Positions 60,430-64,000 of a DNA stretch of 64,000 nt are shown piece by piece. How positions within the stretch are numbered: position 1 is the stretch's first letter; each line of letters starts with the position of its first letter. The translations under genes were made by a program, and so were the position numbers. The notes beneath the pieces are model-generated. The model did not search any database. It was not told where the DNA came from and saw only the letters and a list, made by a program, of their open reading frames with translations. Origin of the DNA: Populus alba (Eukaryota > Streptophyta > Magnoliopsida > Malpighiales > Salicaceae); contig NC_133284.1 of assembly GCF_005239225.2 (NCBI RefSeq), positions 5,485,770 through 5,549,769 of the forward strand, given 5' to 3'.

Positions 60430-60790
60430 AGTCTGACAAGTTATCAAACCCAACTTGGATTCTACCATGTGCCGAGCCCAAATGAATGTTGGCTTGGCGA
60501 ACTGCAAACCTAACATACTTGAATTCGGCCATGTGCAATACCTAAGTGAATGTGAGTCTGGTGAGTTTTCAAGCTCAATATTTGGGTTCGGCCGCGTGTT
60601 GAGCCCAAGTCAATGTGGATGTGGCGAGGTTTCAAAACTAACATACTTAAATTTTACCATGTGTTAAGCCCAAGTAAACGATGGTTTGGCGAACTGTCAT
60701 ACTCAATATACATGGATTTAGCCACGTGTGAAGCCCAAGAAAATAAGGGTTTGTCAAGCTACCAGACTTATCTCCCCTAGCCTTGACTAC
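60430..60790 (-). repeat. Minisatellite family M1, inverted copy, about 62-65 bp units
   Basis: About six units of the form TTCGGCCATGTGTTGAGCCC, AAGTGAATGTGGGTTTGGCG, AGTTTTCAAACCCAACAT. Read on the minus strand this gives ACTTGGGCTCAACACATGGC and TGTTGGGTTTGAAAACTCG, matching the 25290-25735 units in order. Units are diverged. The 70-codon ORF at 60455-60667 is a by-product of the repeat. Confidence 0.75.
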
Positions 60791-60794
60791 ACGT

Positions 60795-61510
60795 CAAACC
60801 CTATTGATATGAAGGTTGTTATAGATCCATGTTAGGACCATAAAGCCCTATTTATTTATTTTTAAAATTGCTAAAATGAACTATTTATGTCAGAAATAAT
60901 TATTTTCCCACATCTATAGGTGCATAAAAGGTCTTATAAGGACCTATCGTATTCTTATCCCATTAATGATCTGCAAGGGATATTTGTCTTTCATTAATAA
61001 TATGTAAGGAATTTTTATCTCTCATTTAAGTCATCGGGATAAAATGAATCCAACCTCTCTACTCCATCAAAACAACAAGGTTCAAAGATTATTAGTCCTT
61101 GAACCATCCAAATAAAAGGTTCATAAATTTCTACTGTTAAGCATTCATATCTTAATTATTAGAGCATTTATCTTACCAAAACAATAACAAACACCTTTGT
61201 TCTTGGAATTTTAAAATCTTTATTTTATTTATCAAAATCCTTTATTTAAAAGTCATTGACTTCATCATCATAAGGCTTCTAAATCCCACCAAAATGGATT
61301 GTTTTGTAGGTGTTAGGACTCTTACCATTAATTATAATCTCCTTAGGCTATTAAGAGAGAAATATTGATATGAGCATATGATTAATCCCTTACAAACATC
61401 AAATAATCTCATTTTTTTACCATATCGGATTCTGGGACATCATCAATTAACACCACGACAAAAAACTATCAAAAAGGCATTAATTGCTCTACAGGTTTAT
61501 TGATATCTCT
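60795..61510. other. Intergenic DNA
   Basis: No gene was recognised. Short phrases such as CCTTTCATTAATAATATGTAAG recur weakly, but not as a clear array. Confidence 0.4.
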
Positions 61511-61989
61511 AATAATTGTCGCGCCCCAAAAAAAATCAGGCGCGCGGCATTGGCTGACAATTTTTCATCGTTTGTTGCGTTTGCTTGAATTTAGTTCGTT
61601 GGAGTCGCCACCTAGTAATTCATTGAGGGCTACTAGGAAACCTGATGTACTGGTCTTGTCAGAGATCGCGGGTAAGGGACTGGTTGTGGTTAGGGAAGGT
61701 ATTAGCACCCCTAACACACCCTACCTGAGATAAGCTGCTTCGTGTTCTGATGTGATTTGAAAATTTAAAATATTAATTAAATTCTAAGGCTTGAATAAAT
61801 CAGTTATTAAATCCCTGAATACGTGTAGAAACATGTTCTCACTTTCATGGAAAATACAACTTGATTTTATTTGTCCTTAAGATATTTAACCATATTTAAA
61901 TTAACAAATAATTATTTGTCTTTTTTTACTTTTATAATTCAATAACATAAAAAAAATACAAACACACGCAACCTTTTTTTTATTATTAT

Positions 61990-62017
61990 TTTTCTTTTCT
62001 TTTCTTTTCTTTTCTTC
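61990..62017. repeat. (TTTTC)n microsatellite
   Basis: About five units of TTTTC, inside the second LTR. Confidence 0.85.
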
Positions 62018-63807
62018 CACATTTACACAAATTACACATTATAAAGACAACTCAAAATCAAACAAATAATACATTGAAAATTACAAAACAATCTAAAACT
62101 ATTCAGAACAGTGGCAAACGGACTTCTGGAATTGCCGGAACAGTTTTCAGCAGGGTTTCTAGCGCTGGAACAGTGTCGGCGCGTGGTCCTCACGCACCAC
62201 CGCCACTGGCGGCGCGTGGACCCACGCGCTGCCGCGAAAAACAACCGAACAGGGGGGGTCTGCAACGACCTCCTTCCCCCTTCCCTTCCTTGCCGGCGGT
62301 GAGAACGGCGTCACCTGCAAAGCCAAACAAAACCCCACATCCAGTCGATTTTAATTTTTCTTTACTTTTCAGATCTGATTATCCCTTCCTTTTTTTTTCG
62401 GTGCGTTTTCCTCTGCTGGTGACAGATCCAGCTTCTGTGGCTGCTGTTGGGCAGTTCTGGCGGCGGGGATGCTGCTGCGGTGGAGATGTTTCCTCGGTGG
62501 TGAGCAGAGCGGGTCCGTGGGGAGGAGCTGCTGCGGTTGGCGGACGGCGTTGATGGTCCGGAGGAGGAGGAGACACTGCTGAGAAGGGGAGGTTCTGTTG
62601 CTGGTCGCTGCGTTCGGGCCGGTTGAAGGCAGTGGAGTGGGCGGTCCGTTCACGGTGGCTGAGAGGGAGGATCGGCGCTGCTGGTTTGAGGGGAGAAGAC
62701 TGGGCTGTGGGAGAAGGAATCTTGGCCGGCGGCTGCTGGAAAAGGAGAAGAACCAAAGCTGGGAGGTGGAGTTTGTTTTCAAAGAAAGGGGAAGCTGGCC
62801 GGTTCCTTCTTTTTGTTGGAGGAGAAGGGAGGCCACCGTGGTTGCTTTGAAAATGAGCAAAAATAGGGAAAAATGGTGATGGCTTCGGGGCGTGAGCAGG
62901 GGAGATGAAGGAAGGAACTGGTGAGGTCGTGGCTGAGACTTTCGGTTTCAGAGGGAGAGTCCGCCCAGAGAGAGGCTGTGGCTGAGGGGAGTTGTTCGGG
63001 TTTTTTATTGGAGGAGAAGGAAGTAGTGACCGGCCGGTTCAGGAGAGAAAGGAGGACAGATCGGGGGGGCCGAGCCTGCTACTCGGGGAGAGTGTGTGGC
63101 TGGTTTTATGAGGGGAAAGAGAAGAAAATTAATTACAAAGGGGCTGTCTTCGTTTTGCATAGGGCCAGGGAGAGTGGGGAGATAGTGAGGGGGAGCGTAT
63201 GTGGTCGGCTGGAAACAAGGAAAAAAAAGACCTGGGTGGGGGCTGAGTTCCTAATTTTTAGTCGAAAGAGAGGGATTAAATAATGGTCTTGGGCCAGGGG
63301 AAACGGCTAGTTTCGGGTGAAGAGAAAAAAAATTCTTAGGTTGCCCCTTCTTCCATAATTCAAAATTCCCTATACATAGACAAAAATATTGTTATGGCCT
63401 CAAAATTGTTCCCTTAATTTTCTTTTTTTGTAAAATTTGATTTTTCTTATTTTTTTTGTATTTTTTGAAAACGAGCAATATCAACGTCGACTCGATGAGG
63501 AAAATCAATGATTTTAAAAACGACGCGTGAAAAGTCGAACGCGTTTGAAAATCTTTTGAAAAATTAAATTCTTTTTTGACGACGTTGAAAATGCTAAAAT
63601 GATGAAAATATATTAAAAAACATATTTTTTTGGATTTTCTTTGTTTTTCTCTATTTTTGGAATTTTTTGAAAATATATCAAAAACATGGGTCAAAAATTG
63701 GGTAGCAACAGATGCCCCCTCTTTACAATGCTTACGAAGCGAAAATCCTCAAAATTTTGCATAGTAAGCTTTGTAAAGAAAACAAAAGAAAAATGATTTC
63801 ATTATCT

Positions 63808-64000
63808 TGGGCAACCTGCCTACACATACTCACTCTAGTCTATTTTCACGGGCGACCTGCCCACACATTGGGTTTACCTGAGATCCCATCTGGCGACCTC
63901 ATTCAACTGGAACGAAAATATTGCGTAACTCGGTTAACCTGAAATCCCGTCTGGCGATTCCTTTTGACCAAAGCTACATGAGATCCCATCTGGCGATCTC
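63808..64000. repeat. Short-phrase repeats (CCTGAGATCCCATCTGGCGA) at the window edge
   Basis: ACCTGAGATCCCATCTGGCG and variants start at 63876, 63937 and 63976, and GGCGACCTGCCCACACATTG-like text occurs at about 63808 and 63851. This is a sub-repeat inside the second LTR that probably continues past the edge. Confidence 0.75.

Larger units (their letters stand above)
61517..64000 (-). mobile_element. LTR of a second Tat/Ogre-type element, minus strand, runs off the window
   Basis: On the minus strand the end ...GGGGCGCGACA falls at 61517. Just inside lies AATTACTAGGTGGCGACTCC, which matches AATTACTAGATGGCGACTCC of the other LTR (about 37415), and ACCTTCCCTAACCACAACC and TTACCCGCGATCTCTG match there too. 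A GC-rich leader-like block (62100-63290) parallels 36000-36500 of the first LTR. No primer site follows the LTR end below 61517, so this is a 3' LTR or a solo LTR. All long open frames at 62-63.3 kb on both strands are composition effects of this block. Confidence 0.7.

Noticed and set aside
60455..60667. 70-codon ORF with repeated CGCGEV/CESGEF-like phrases
   Set aside because: The repetition is the ~62-bp minisatellite read in one frame, not a repeat protein.
62032..63283. Many overlapping open frames of 75-163 codons on both strands
   Set aside because: The block is GC-rich and lacks stop codons by composition. It lies inside an LTR, the frames overlap on all strands, and none shows a protein family.
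1..64000. tRNA, rRNA and known plant miRNA genes
   Set aside because: I looked for tRNA box motifs and for mature sequences of common plant miRNAs and found none convincing. A covariance-model scan would be needed to exclude them.

Overview
The window is nuclear DNA of a woody eudicot, most likely a poplar or willow relative (Salicaceae). The genes have introns, the intergenic DNA is very AT-rich, and the proteins are plant families that match Arabidopsis proteins closely as I recall them. The poplar assignment is inference from gene structure and repeat style, not from a search. One 500-base run of N (46784-47283) marks an assembly gap.

Four cellular genes are well supported. (1) A RAMP4/SERP-type ER translocon-associated tail-anchored protein, minus strand, CDS 1966-2959, three exons, 68 aa. 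(2) A cytokinin receptor hybrid histidine kinase of the AHK3 type, plus strand, CDS 27788-33142, ten exons, 1020 aa, with every catalytic box present. (3) A xyloglucan endotransglucosylase/hydrolase of the XTH4/5 type, plus strand, CDS 51374-53439, four coding exons, with three single-base insertions in exon 3 that together keep the frame. (4) A 60S ribosomal protein eL21 gene, plus strand, CDS 56821-57405, two exons split by a GC-AG intron, with site II and telo-box motifs upstream.

The region 35.0-46.8 kb is a decayed Ty3/gypsy retrotransposon of the Tat/Ogre type. It has a long 5' LTR with its own TATA box, a primer-binding site matching tRNA-Arg, an extra ORF1 before gag, gag-protease, a 246-bp intron between protease and reverse transcriptase, a second RNase H, and an integrase cut by the gap. 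ORF1, gag and pol all carry stops or frameshifts. The far end (61517-64000) is a second, related LTR on the minus strand that runs off the window.

The rest is mostly repeat debris. There is a four-unit 225-bp tandem array (9.2-10.1 kb), a degenerate ~140-bp array (15.6-16.4 kb), and one ~64-bp minisatellite family present at 25.3-25.7 kb and, inverted, at 60.4-60.8 kb. A SINE-like family has four degenerate copies. PIF/Harbinger-type (Tourist-like) elements with TAA target duplications include two inverted copies of one family on either side of the XTH locus. Large AT-rich stretches hold no gene I can recognise. The genes are unrelated single loci (ER secretion, cytokinin signalling, cell-wall remodelling, translation) and do not form a pathway or cluster. 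I saw no new biological system; the most notable items are anomalies inside known genes and the organisation of the repeats.
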